NCBI GenBank assembly: GCA_949051815.1
Contig: CARQVR010000056.1
Location: 1-22,372 of the forward strand
DNA from: an uncultured Lachnospiraceae bacterium
GTDB taxonomy: Bacteria > Bacillota > Clostridia > Lachnospirales > Lachnospiraceae
Direction of reading: 5' to 3'
DNA length: 22,372 nt
Below are positions 6,627 to 14,339 of the stretch, piece after piece. The notes under the pieces were generated by a model. That model worked only from the letters and a program-made list of their open reading frames with translations. It did not search any database and was not told where the DNA came from. Within the stretch, counting starts at the first letter, position 1, and each line of letters opens with the position of its first letter. Both the position numbers and the translations under genes were made by a program.

Positions 6627-8153
6627 ATGATGACAGATATTCGGCCTATTTTTTCTAACAATGAGGAATTGAGAGAGTGGCTGTTGAATGTACATGAAAA
6701 ATATTGTGTTGAATTGAAGAAGGCGCAGGAACTGCCAAATGCTTTTTGGGAAACTTACTCTTCGTTTTGCAATACGGCTGGCGGCGTTATTGTGTTAGGT
6801 GTTGTAGAAAAACATCCTCAAAATGAAATTCAGGGAGTTGCTAATGCCACTAAGGCAATAACCAGCCTATGGGATCAACTTTCTAATAGGAACAAAGTTA
6901 GTTTTAAAAATCTTAAGAATGAGGATGTTACAGAGCATATAATTGACGAGAATACAACTATTATAGTAGTTAATGTTAAAGAGGCACCAGAAGGGGAGAA
7001 GCCGGTATATATAAATGACAAGTTGGAAAATACCTGGATTCGTACTGGTGATGGAGATCGTAAGGCCACGAAAGAGGAAATTGCAGCTTTTTTAAGAAAT
7101 GCAAAACCAGAACAGGATAATTTAGTATTGGACAATTTCGGCATAGGAGATTTGGACCCGGATTCGGTTCTGGCTTTTAAAGAGCGGATTCATAAAAGAT
7201 ATCCAAAGCAAAAGTATTTAGAAATGACGAATGAGGAATTTATCTCGGAAATAGGAGCAGGTGCGGTTGACCGGGTTACTGGAAAATTTAAAATTAAAAG
7301 AGGGACACTATTATTTCTTGGGAGAGTGAATGCGATAAAGGAGGTCTATCCGCATTATCATGTAGATTATTTTAATCGTAGAGGAAGCAACTCCAGATGG
7401 TCTGATAGAGTTACGGATGACGAACCGAACGAATATCAGATGAATTTATATAATTTCTTCTTTATCGTATATGGGAAACTAAAAATATTGTTAAAAGAAA
7501 CGTTTGAGCTGGATCAATACCAGCTAAGGATACCGTTTTCTGATTTTGACGAAACGATACGGGAGTGCCTGGTTAACTGTTTGGCTCATGCGGATTATGA
7601 ACAGGGATATCCTTCAACTAAAATAGAAGCTTTTGATGGATGGTTTCACTTTGTCAATCCCGGAAAAATGCTTATTTCGAAAAGACAGTTTGTAATGGGT
7701 GGTGATTCAAGACCAAGGAATGAAATTATTATGAAGTTGTTTCGACTGCTTGGAGTTTCTGAGAGGCAGGGGTTTGGTGGACCGCTTATTTATAAGACGG
7801 CAATATCGAATGATTTCAGAAGGCCGGAAATAAATACAGATATTGAACATACGGAATTAAAGGTATGGAATATTGATTTGGCAGATTCTTACTCGAATTT
7901 AACAGAAGACGAGAAAAAAGTTTTGCGGTATATTGTTAAGAACGGTGCAGATAGGTCATTGCGTGAGCTGGCCCCGGCACTTGGGCTTACAGAATATAGA
8001 GTTAGAAAAGCAATCGCTTCTCTGGTAGATGAAAAGCATTTACTACAAAAGGCAGGAAGAGGTAAGTCGACAAAATATTTTTTGGAAATGGCAAGTGTGG
8101 AGATGCTTACACATTTACAGATGGCGTTGGAGGTATTAAAGAGCTGTATGTAA
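6627..8153 (+). CDS. AlbA_2 / HATPase_c_4 putative DNA-binding protein (first copy)
   Basis: A 508-residue protein of the family annotated as AlbA_2 or Schlafen AlbA-related, formerly AAA_4. Residues about 13-150 form the AlbA_2 domain, with the signature VELKKAQ followed by FCNTAGGVIVLGV and, later, TWIRTGDGDRKATKEEIAAF. Residues about 290-400 match the HATPase_c_4 domain seen at the RecG-like C-terminus, with IRECLVNCLAHADY, FVNPGKM, RNEIIMKLFRLLG and GFGGPLIYK. Residues about 425-490 form a winged helix (LRELAPALGLTEYRVRKAI). GGGGGA (6615-6620) precedes the ATG by 6 bases. The gene is visibly more AT-rich than the BlaR1-like and transporter genes, has its own promoter, and sits among pseudogene fragments, which suggests horizontal arrival. 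Family members occur as regulators and in defence-related contexts; no specific function can be assigned. It is not a close duplicate of the second AlbA_2 gene in the window. Confidence 0.85.
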   Translation: MMTDIRPIFSNNEELREWLLNVHEKYCVELKKAQELPNAFWETYSSFCNTAGGVIVLGVVEKHPQNEIQGVANATKAITSLWDQLSNRNKVSFKNLKNEDVTEHIIDENTTIIVVNVKEAPEGEKPVYINDKLENTWIRTGDGDRKATKEEIAAFLRNAKPEQDNLVLDNFGIGDLDPDSVLAFKERIHKRYPKQKYLEMTNEEFISEIGAGAVDRVTGKFKIKRGTLLFLGRVNAIKEVYPHYHVDYFNRRGSNSRWSDRVTDDEPNEYQMNLYNFFFIVYGKLKILLKETFELDQYQLRIPFSDFDETIRECLVNCLAHADYEQGYPSTKIEAFDGWFHFVNPGKMLISKRQFVMGGDSRPRNEIIMKLFRLLGVSERQGFGGPLIYKTAISNDFRRPEINTDIEHTELKVWNIDLADSYSNLTEDEKKVLRYIVKNGADRSLRELAPALGLTEYRVRKAIASLVDEKHLLQKAGRGKSTKYFLEMASVEMLTHLQMALEVLKSCM

Positions 8154-8154
8154 A

Positions 8155-8252
8155 TACGTTTGAGAATCGTATGATTTACGTTAGAAAATTACTAGAAACA
8201 CTGGTAAATAGAGGATTTTTACGTTTGAAATACGTTCGAAAATGATAGAAAC
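8155..8252. repeat. Cluster of ACGTT-type short repeats
   Basis: Four imperfect direct repeats begin two bases after the AlbA_2 stop: TACGTTTGAGAA (8155-8166), TACGTTAGAAAA (8177-8188), TACGTTTGAAA (8220-8230) and TACGTTCGAAAA (8231-8242). The second and fourth copies are each followed by a TAGAAAC stretch (8193-8199 and 8246-8252). No gene was found here. They could be protein binding sites or the scar of a mobile element end. Confidence 0.5.
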
Positions 8253-8266
8253 TAGCAAAAAACTGA

Positions 8267-8342
8267 TTTAAAGAGTGCTGCATCTGTCATTATATTGACC
8301 TGGAGAATGCGCTGACAGATGCACTGCTGCGGGAGATAAAGG
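8267..8342 (+). pseudogene. Fragment similar to the BlaR1-like C-terminus
   Basis: In the frame starting at 8267 the sequence reads CCICHYIDLENALTDALLR. It aligns with the C-terminal repeat of the BlaR1-like protein, TCVCYYIDLGNVLSDEELR (5758-5814), with about 12 identities in 21 positions and no gaps. A stop (TGA 8264-8266) lies just upstream, and there is no start or ribosome binding site. It appears to be the tail of a second, now lost, BlaR1-type gene. The ribosome binding site of the next gene (GGGAG, 8331-8335) lies inside it. Confidence 0.6.
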
Positions 8343-9011
8343 ATGTCATATCCAATGGTGCATTTAAAAGTCGCATATGGGCTGCTTTTGCGGTATGGCG
8401 ACGGGTGGATAGAGCGTCCGGGAGATTTTCTGCTCGGTTCCGTTGCGCCGGACGCGGTGCATTTTCACGACAGATATGATGTATCTTTGAAAGAGAAAAG
8501 TCATTTGTGGGAATTTGGACCGCGCTGGGGTATAACGGTTGACAGTGAGGGCTGGCTGGAGGCAATCCGCAAGTTCTGGAAAGAAAATCAAAGCGTCGGA
8601 AACCGGGACTTTATGGCGGGTTACTGCACGCACCTTTTGACGGACTGGGAGAACGACAGATGCATCTGGACGCCCTTTCGGGAAAAGATGATGCAGGGCG
8701 CAGACCTTGACGAAGTGTACGGGCAGTATGCGGCGAAAGCTTACGGTATCGACCAGTGGTTATATCAGAATGATAGAGAGTCGCCGGAAATCTGGCGGCT
8801 TTTGGAGCAGGGACAGATTTGCGGGGTAGAAGGCTGTATTTTGAAGGAGGATCTTGCACGGCAGAAACAGTCTCTTTTGTATGAGCAGTTTGTCGGGAAA
8901 GCGGTAGCAGATGTGAGCGGGTATCGGTTTTGCACGAAGGAGATTATGGAGAGATTTATGGAAACGTGCGTGGAGAAGATTTGCAGAGAAATAGGGGATT
9001 TTTACGAATAA
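8343..9011 (+). CDS. Zinc-dependent phospholipase C-like protein
   Basis: A 222-residue protein of the Zn_dep_PLPC type (PF00882-like). Likely metal ligands are spread in the expected order: His in MVHLKVAYG near the N-terminus, Asp and His in GSVAPDAVHFHDRYD (about 31-45), His in KEKSHLWEFG, and His and Asp in AGYCTHLLTDWENDR (about 96-110). These resemble the three-zinc site of bacterial phospholipases C and S1/P1-like enzymes. No signal peptide is present, unlike secreted phospholipase C toxins, so this is probably one of the cytoplasmic proteins of the family whose substrates are unknown. GGGAG lies 7 bases upstream of the ATG. The following ABC exporter gene has its own promoter overlapping the end of this gene, so the two may be only partly co-transcribed. 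The fold call is good; the reaction is uncertain. Confidence 0.75.
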   Translation: MSYPMVHLKVAYGLLLRYGDGWIERPGDFLLGSVAPDAVHFHDRYDVSLKEKSHLWEFGPRWGITVDSEGWLEAIRKFWKENQSVGNRDFMAGYCTHLLTDWENDRCIWTPFREKMMQGADLDEVYGQYAAKAYGIDQWLYQNDRESPEIWRLLEQGQICGVEGCILKEDLARQKQSLLYEQFVGKAVADVSGYRFCTKEIMERFMETCVEKICREIGDFYE

Positions 9012-9030
9012 AATATGTTTGAATTATAAT
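9002..9030 (+). promoter_or_regulatory. Probable promoter of the ABC exporter operon
   Basis: TTACGA (9002-9007) and a perfect TATAAT (9025-9030) are separated by 17 bases. The -35 lies in the last codons of the phospholipase-like gene. It would drive the ABC exporter and, 12 bases after it, the response regulator and the genes that follow. Confidence 0.6.
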
Positions 9031-9053
9031 AGCATTTATATAAGGGGTAGATT

Positions 9054-10826
9054 ATGAACACACAGGAAAGTACAAGAAACTACAAATCCGGGGAATTACT
9101 GAAACGGTTTCTTCCTTATTATAAAAAGTATTGGAAAATTGTTGTGATTGACCTGCTCTGTGCGGGGCTTACGACGATCTGTGAGCTGGTGCTGCCGATG
9201 ATTATCCGCTTTATCACCAATGCGGGGATGAACGATCTGGCGTCGTTGACTATATCAGTCATTATCCGGCTGGGTGTATTATATCTGTGTCTGCGCATCG
9301 TTGACACGGTGGCGAATTTTTACATGGCTTACACGGGACATGTGATGGGCACGCGGATTGAGACGGATATGCGGCGGGATGCATATGCCCATTTGCAAAA
9401 ATTATCGGACACCTACTATAATAATACCAAGGTCGGGCAGATTATGGGGCGCATCACCAACGACCTTTTTGACGTGACGGAATTTTCGCACCACTGCCCG
9501 GAGGAGTTTTTTATCGCGGGAATCAAGGCAGTGATTTCCTTTATCATTCTGGCGCAGATCAGCGTGGGGCTGACGTTGATTATCTTTGTGGTGGTGCCGA
9601 TTATGGCGGTGACCTGTACGGCAGTCAATCTGCGGATGCGGGAGGCATTTCGGAAACAACGTGTGCAGATTGGCGAGCTGAATGCCCGTATTGAGGACAG
9701 TCTGCTTGGGCAGAAAGTGGTGAAGGCGTTCACCAACGAGGAGAAGGAAAAGGAGAAATTCGAGCGGGATAATCAAAACTTTTTTCTTATCAAAAAGGAA
9801 ACCTATAAGTTTATGGCGGCGTTCCAGACGACCACGAGGGCGTTTGACGGGTTGATGTATCTGGTGCTTCTGGTAGCGGGCGGCATTTTTATGGTGAAGG
9901 GGAAAATCGCGCCCGGCGATCTGGTGGCGTATGTCATGTATGTGACCACGCTGATCGCGACGATCCGCCGCATTATTGAATTTGCGGAGCAGTTCCAGCG
10001 GGGTATGACGGGGATTGAGCGTTTCGTGCAGATTATGGACAGTGATATTGAAATTTTTGACGAGCCGGGCGCATCAGTGTGCGTGAACCCGAAAGGCAAT
10101 ATTTCTTTCCGCAATGTCAGCTTTGAGTATCCCGATGATCACAATGTGGTGTTCCGGGGGTTAAATCTGGAGATTCATCAAGGCGAGAAGATTGCCATTG
10201 TGGGTCCTTCCGGTGGCGGAAAGACGACGTTGTGCAATCTGATTCCCCGGTTTTATGATATTGACCAGGGGGAGATTTTGCTGGACGGGAAAAATATCCA
10301 TGGGTATACGATTAAGAGCCTGCGGCAGAATATCGGTATGGTACAGCAGGACGTTTATCTTTTCTCCGGCACGGTCTATGAAAATATCGCTTACGGCAGG
10401 GAGAACGCCACGAGGGAAGAAGTGGTGGAGGCGGCGAAGCAGGCGGGCGCGCATGAGTTTATTGCGGCATTGAAGGATGGGTATGACACCTATGTGGGAG
10501 AGCGCGGTGTGAAGCTTTCCGGCGGGCAGAAACAGCGTATCAGCATTGCCCGGGTATTTTTGAAAAATCCGCCGATTCTTATTATGGATGAAGCCACTTC
10601 CGCTCTGGACAACGAGAGTGAATTTCAGGTGGCAAAATCGCTGGAGGCGCTGGCGAAGGGAAGAACGACGATCACTATTGCGCACCGGCTGTCCAGCATC
10701 CGCAATTCTGACCGAATTCTGGTGCTGACGGAGGAGGGCATCGTGGAGGAGGGAACCCATGAGAGCCTGCTCGCACAGAATGGCATTTACCATCATTTTT
10801 ATGTGACGGCGAATGAGTTGAAGTAG
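9054..10826 (+). CDS. ABC exporter, fused membrane and ATPase half-transporter
   Basis: A 590-residue type I (MsbA/LmrA/BmrA-like) exporter. Residues about 20-320 form the six-helix membrane domain, with the conserved coupling region QLQ/RIEDSLLGQKVVKAF. The ATPase follows with Walker A GPSGGGKTT (about 383), a Q loop at MVQQDVYLFSGTVYENIAYG, signature LSGGQKQR (about 489), Walker B ILIMDEATSALD and switch histidine in AHRLSS. The length is standard, so it likely works as a homodimer exporting a lipid, drug or peptide. AAGGGG (9041-9046) precedes the ATG by 7 bases. The response regulator gene begins 12 bases after its stop, so the two are co-transcribed and the two-component system may respond to the same stress. 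Substrate cannot be read from sequence. Confidence 0.95.
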   Translation: MNTQESTRNYKSGELLKRFLPYYKKYWKIVVIDLLCAGLTTICELVLPMIIRFITNAGMNDLASLTISVIIRLGVLYLCLRIVDTVANFYMAYTGHVMGTRIETDMRRDAYAHLQKLSDTYYNNTKVGQIMGRITNDLFDVTEFSHHCPEEFFIAGIKAVISFIILAQISVGLTLIIFVVVPIMAVTCTAVNLRMREAFRKQRVQIGELNARIEDSLLGQKVVKAFTNEEKEKEKFERDNQNFFLIKKETYKFMAAFQTTTRAFDGLMYLVLLVAGGIFMVKGKIAPGDLVAYVMYVTTLIATIRRIIEFAEQFQRGMTGIERFVQIMDSDIEIFDEPGASVCVNPKGNISFRNVSFEYPDDHNVVFRGLNLEIHQGEKIAIVGPSGGGKTTLCNLIPRFYDIDQGEILLDGKNIHGYTIKSLRQNIGMVQQDVYLFSGTVYENIAYGRENATREEVVEAAKQAGAHEFIAALKDGYDTYVGERGVKLSGGQKQRISIARVFLKNPPILIMDEATSALDNESEFQVAKSLEALAKGRTTITIAHRLSSIRNSDRILVLTEEGIVEEGTHESLLAQNGIYHHFYVTANELK

Positions 10827-10838
10827 AGGAAAGAAAGT

Positions 10839-11714
10839 ATGGGTGCAGATAAAAAACAACGGATTTTGATCGTGGAGGATGACCGTCCGCTTGCGGGCGG
10901 TCTATGCCGTGCCCTGCAAAATGAGAAGACTGTGACAGTGAGCTGTCATACCCTGCGGGAGGCGGAGAAGCTGCTTGTCGGGGGAGAAAGCGTATCGGTG
11001 GCATTGAATCAGACAACAGCATCAGGAGCAAACGCGCGGACGGAGTTCGATCTTGTGGTGCTGGATGTGAATCTGCCCGACGGAAACGGTTTGGACTTCC
11101 TACAGCAAATAAAGGCAAAGTATGACATATGCGTGATCATGTTGACTGCAAACGACATGGAAACAGATATCGTGGCAGGTCTGGAAGCCGGGGCGGACGA
11201 TTATATTACGAAACCTTTCAGTCTGGCGGTACTCCGGGCGCGGGTGGCGACCCAGCTTCGGCGGGTGAAGCAGAGCAGACAGACGGGCAGTATGGCGTTG
11301 GACACGGAGAGCAGACCGGGGATAGGTGCCGGATATATGGCGGCGCACAGTGTGGAGAATGGGACAGCGGCGGATGCCATGGCGCAGGGTGTTATATCGG
11401 GTGCAGACGCATTTTCACACGAAGAAGGATGGATTACTGACGGTGACTACCGGTTTCATTTTGCGAAAATGTTGTTTTACCGTTGGGAGGAACAGATCGA
11501 GCTCAGCAAGGGAGAGCAGAAGCTGCTTCGCCTTCTCATAGAGAATAGGGGTATCACTTTGACGAGAGACCGGCTGCTTGAATGTATCTGGTCAGTGGAT
11601 GCGGCGTTTGTGGATGAAAATACGCTGTCTGTCACGGTGAAACGACTGCGGGACAAGCTGGGTGCGCAGGAGCGGATTAAAACGGTGTACGGTATTGGAT
11701 ACCGATGGGAGTAG
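10839..11714 (+). CDS. OmpR-family response regulator with two insertions
   Basis: A 291-residue response regulator, longer than the usual 220-240. The receiver has acidic residues E13-D14-D15, phosphoacceptor D76 in LVVLDVNLPDGNG, T103 in MLTAND and K125 in DYITKPF. About 20 extra residues rich in Ser, Thr and Ala (around 48-68) lie before the phosphoacceptor strand, pushing Asp from its normal position near 52 to 76. A second unusual stretch of about 50 residues (146-195) forms a long linker. The winged-helix DNA-binding domain (about 200-291) is intact, with KGEQKLLRLLIENRG, TRDRLLECIW, ENTLSVTVKRLRDKL and the ending VYGIGYRWE. Its histidine kinase is encoded at 13231-14169, separated by an AlbA_2-type gene. 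A GAGGAAAG ribosome binding site precedes the ATG. Likely targets include the FtsX-type transporter operon at 14462. Confidence 0.92.
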   Translation: MGADKKQRILIVEDDRPLAGGLCRALQNEKTVTVSCHTLREAEKLLVGGESVSVALNQTTASGANARTEFDLVVLDVNLPDGNGLDFLQQIKAKYDICVIMLTANDMETDIVAGLEAGADDYITKPFSLAVLRARVATQLRRVKQSRQTGSMALDTESRPGIGAGYMAAHSVENGTAADAMAQGVISGADAFSHEEGWITDGDYRFHFAKMLFYRWEEQIELSKGEQKLLRLLIENRGITLTRDRLLECIWSVDAAFVDENTLSVTVKRLRDKLGAQERIKTVYGIGYRWE

Positions 11715-11732
11715 GTGAAAGGGGGTGCTTTC

Positions 11733-13241
11733 GTGACAGTAGATGAACTGAGAGAATTGATTCATTCGGGGGAGAAAATGGATGTTGAATTTAAAAAATC
11801 AGAGAATGGACTAAATAAGGATATTTATGAATCGGTCTGTTCTTTCAACAATAGAAATGGAGGGCATTTGATTCTGGGAATTGCAGACACGACAAAGGAA
11901 ATTGTCGGGGTTAACCCACAGAAAGTTGATAAAATACTGAAAGATTTTACCACATCCGTAAATAATGCGAATAAGATTAACCCTTCTATGTATCTTGTGC
12001 CGGAAGTTTATGAAATTGATGGGAAAAAAATTATTTATATATGGGTTCCGGAAGGAATGCAGGTCAGGCGTCTGAACGGGCGTATTTTAGATAGAACATA
12101 TGAGGGGGATATTGATATCACAGATAATGCGGAGCTGGTGTACAAAATGTATGCCAGAAAGCAGAGCACATATTTTGTAAATAAAGTGTATTCCAAACTT
12201 GGAATGGAGTTCTTGGATTATGATGTGATCCGAAGGGCAAAGAAAATGGCGGTGTCGCGAGTAGACAGCCATGCATGGGAAAATATGAATGAGGAAGAAA
12301 TTCTCAGAAGTTCTGGCCTTATATTGACGGATCCCGATACGGGCCGGGAAGGCATTACGCTTGCGGCTATATTGCTGTTTGGCAAAGACAGCACCATTAT
12401 GTCAGTGCTGCCACAGTATAAAACCGATGCCATATATCGGGTGAAAAATATGGACCGCTATGACGACAGAGAAGTGATTATCACGAATTTGATTGACAGT
12501 TACCGCAGACTGATGGATTTTGGTAAGAAACACTTAAATGATACTTTCGTGCTTGATGGCGACCAGAGTGTCAGTGCAAGAGATAAAATTTTGCGGGAAG
12601 TTATTTCTAATATTTTGGCGCACAGAGATTTTGCAAACGCATATACGGCACAGTTTGTTATTGAAAAGGAAAGGGTATTTACGAAGAACAGCAACTTGCC
12701 GCATGGACATGGAGAGCTGCAGCTCAATAAATTTGAACCATTTCCAAAGAATCCGCCTATTTCAAAAGTGTTTCGGGAGATTGGCTATGCGGACGAATTG
12801 GGTTCAGGTATGAGAAATACTTACAAATATACAAAACTTTATTCAGGAGAATCCCCTGTTTTTGTGGAAGGCGAAGTGTTTGAGATTCTGATTCCAATGG
12901 GACATGTTGCGGGATTGCAGACAGGTCCGGAAAAAATATTAGAAGAAAACAGCAAAGAAAACAGCAAAGAAAACAACAAAGAAAACAGCAAAGAAAACAG
13001 CAAAGAAAACAACAAAGAAAACAGCAAAGAAAACAGCAAAGAAAACAACAATGAGATAAGCGGCAAAATTATAGACATTTTACAGGCCGAACCAGAATTA
13101 TCTATTGAAAAGATTGCGAAAAGACTGCAAGTGACAAACGGGACAGTAAGATATTCCATCGAAATGCTAAAGCGCACCGGCGTTCTTGAACATATTGGCC
13201 CTACCAAAAAAGGAAAATGGGTTATATACCATGGAAAATAA
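11733..13241 (+). CDS. AlbA_2 / HATPase_c_4 putative DNA-binding protein with repeat linker (second copy)
   Basis: A 502-residue protein. Residues about 1-115 form the AlbA_2 domain, with MDVEFKKSENGLNKDIYESV, the conserved NGGHLILGI and, later, RILDRTYEGD. Residues about 285-385 resemble HATPase_c_4: LREVISNILAHRDF, then NPPISKVFREIGYADELGSGMR. Residues 405-440 are a perfect nine-unit ENSK/ENNK tandem repeat acting as a polar linker, and about 445-502 form a winged helix (LSIEKIAKRLQVTNGTVRYS). I choose the GTG at 11733, which has GGGGG 7 bases upstream; a GTG at 11715, directly after the response regulator stop, has no ribosome binding site. The 3' end overlaps the kinase start by 11 bases. 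AT content is higher than in the response regulator and transporter genes. It could be a regulator added to the two-component system or an inserted cargo gene; the family is clear, the role is not. Confidence 0.85.
   Translation: MTVDELRELIHSGEKMDVEFKKSENGLNKDIYESVCSFNNRNGGHLILGIADTTKEIVGVNPQKVDKILKDFTTSVNNANKINPSMYLVPEVYEIDGKKIIYIWVPEGMQVRRLNGRILDRTYEGDIDITDNAELVYKMYARKQSTYFVNKVYSKLGMEFLDYDVIRRAKKMAVSRVDSHAWENMNEEEILRSSGLILTDPDTGREGITLAAILLFGKDSTIMSVLPQYKTDAIYRVKNMDRYDDREVIITNLIDSYRRLMDFGKKHLNDTFVLDGDQSVSARDKILREVISNILAHRDFANAYTAQFVIEKERVFTKNSNLPHGHGELQLNKFEPFPKNPPISKVFREIGYADELGSGMRNTYKYTKLYSGESPVFVEGEVFEILIPMGHVAGLQTGPEKILEENSKENSKENNKENSKENSKENNKENSKENSKENNNEISGKIIDILQAEPELSIEKIAKRLQVTNGTVRYSIEMLKRTGVLEHIGPTKKGKWVIYHGK
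12945..13052. repeat. In-frame 36-bp tandem repeat, three copies
   Basis: A 12-bp unit (GAAAACAGCAAA, with AAC replacing AGC in every third unit) is repeated nine times, forming three 36-bp blocks that encode ENSK, ENSK, ENNK; the last block ends ENNN. The unit is a multiple of three, so copy-number change would lengthen or shorten the linker without a frameshift. Confidence 0.95.
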
Positions 13242-14169
13242 AACAGGGGTTGTTTTGTTCGCTGTCGGTCTTATTTGTCTGTTAGCCGCTATTTTGATTG
13301 TGGCTGTAGATTTCTATTTTCGAAGACGAAGCCTTCGCCGTATGCATAACATGATACAGTCAGCTATAGACGGCACTTTCCGGGCTGACAATTTTGATGA
13401 GTCCCTGCTTGCGGCCATGGAGAATAAGCTGGAAGAGTATTTGGCCGTATCGGAAACCAGAATGGAAAAAGCGGCGGCGGAACAGGCGAAGACGAAAACG
13501 TTGATTGCGGATATTTCACATCAGACGAAAACGCCGATAGCAAATCTGCTTCTTTACACAGAGCTGTTAAAGGAGGAGGAAGAGGTCAAAGGCAATGAAA
13601 CCGTTGCACGGCTGGAAAGTCAGGTGGAAAGGTTGGATTTTCTGATCCAGTCATTGGTGAAACTGTCGAGGCTGGAGACGGGAATCCTTGTACTTCATCC
13701 CAGAAAAAATACATTTACAGGGCTTTTGGAGGAGGCGGAAAAGCAATATGCGGACTGCGCGCGGGAAAAAGGCCTGTATCTGCATGTACTGATTGAGGAG
13801 GCGAAAGGAGTCACTGCCTGTTTTGATCCGAAATGGACGCTGGAAGCGTTAAATAACCTGATAGATAACGCCATAAAATATACGCAGACAGGGGGCGTTA
13901 CCGTAAGTGTGAAACCCTACAAACTTTTTGTCTGTATTGAGGTGGCGGACACGGGGATTGGAATTGCAGAAGAAGAACATGCCAAAATATTTGGACGGTT
14001 TTACCGTGCGATGGCGGTTTCTGATGAGAAGGGCGTGGGGATCGGCTTGTATTTGGTCAGGGAAATCCTGAGACAACAGTCCGGTTATATAAAACTTGAT
14101 TCCGAGGTTGGAAAAGGAACGGTATTTTCCATGTATTTTCCTACGGACTCAGATACAGGTTCCGGGTGA
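13231..14169 (+). CDS. Sensor histidine kinase, single membrane segment
   Basis: A 312-residue histidine kinase. One membrane segment lies near the N-terminus (about 7-29), followed by a short basic stretch and a coil; there is almost no extracellular part, so it does not itself carry a ligand-binding outer domain. The phosphoacceptor is H97 in ISHQTKTPIANLLLYTELL. The ATPase has an N box (LNNLIDNAIKY), G1 (DTGIGIA), F box (FGRFYRA) and G2 (GVGIGLYLV), all intact. In similar antibiotic-sensing loci such short kinases are thought to sense through the adjacent FtsX-type transporter. The ATG at 13231 lies inside the last codons of the AlbA_2 gene and lacks a well-spaced ribosome binding site of its own (AGGAAA is 14 bases away), so it probably depends on translation of that gene. 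Its cognate regulator is inferred to be the one at 10839-11714. Confidence 0.92.
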   Translation: MENKTGVVLFAVGLICLLAAILIVAVDFYFRRRSLRRMHNMIQSAIDGTFRADNFDESLLAAMENKLEEYLAVSETRMEKAAAEQAKTKTLIADISHQTKTPIANLLLYTELLKEEEEVKGNETVARLESQVERLDFLIQSLVKLSRLETGILVLHPRKNTFTGLLEEAEKQYADCAREKGLYLHVLIEEAKGVTACFDPKWTLEALNNLIDNAIKYTQTGGVTVSVKPYKLFVCIEVADTGIGIAEEEHAKIFGRFYRAMAVSDEKGVGIGLYLVREILRQQSGYIKLDSEVGKGTVFSMYFPTDSDTGSG

Positions 14170-14225
14170 TGTGACGCGAAAAGAACGGCTGCACGGATGG
14201 TCATATCAGTTTGAAGTTTTAATTC

Positions 14226-14276
14226 TTACAAAACTGTCACATTTTATTTTATTCGTGAAAGAATGTGGAAAGAATG
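14226..14276 (+). promoter_or_regulatory. Candidate response-regulator binding sites before the FtsX operon
   Basis: TTACA-AAAC-TGTCA (14226-14239) matches, at 9 of 10 fixed positions, the inverted repeat TNACA-N4-TGTAA described for BceR-like regulators of peptide-antibiotic transporters. Eighteen bases later GAAAGAATG is directly repeated at 14257-14265 and 14268-14276, an 11-base period typical for OmpR-family binding. I could not identify a convincing -35/-10 pair here. Confidence 0.45.
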
Positions 14277-14283
14277 CTGTGAG

Positions 14284-14339
14284 ATAATCTGTATTGTGGA
14301 GAACAGTGTATGGTGTGCTTCACAATACAGATTATTTTT
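14284..14339 (+). terminator. Strong intrinsic terminator after the kinase gene
   Basis: ATAATCTGTATTGTG (14284-14298) and CACAATACAGATTAT (14321-14335) pair perfectly over 15 bp around a 22-base loop, followed by a T tract (14335-14339). It ends the operon that includes the regulator, AlbA_2 and kinase genes, or acts as an attenuator if the transporter promoter lies upstream of it. Confidence 0.85.

Noticed and set aside
8155..8252. CRISPR array
   Set aside because: The repeats are short, imperfect and unevenly spaced, with no spacers of constant length and no cas genes.
12945..13052. CRISPR array or phase-variable contingency repeat
   Set aside because: Units are contiguous without spacers, lie in frame in a coding sequence, and are a multiple of three, so they cannot switch the frame.
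12839..13207. Minus-strand frame with LLFS repeats
   Set aside because: It is the antisense of the ENSK/ENNK tandem repeat in the AlbA_2-type gene; it has no ribosome binding site or recognisable domain.
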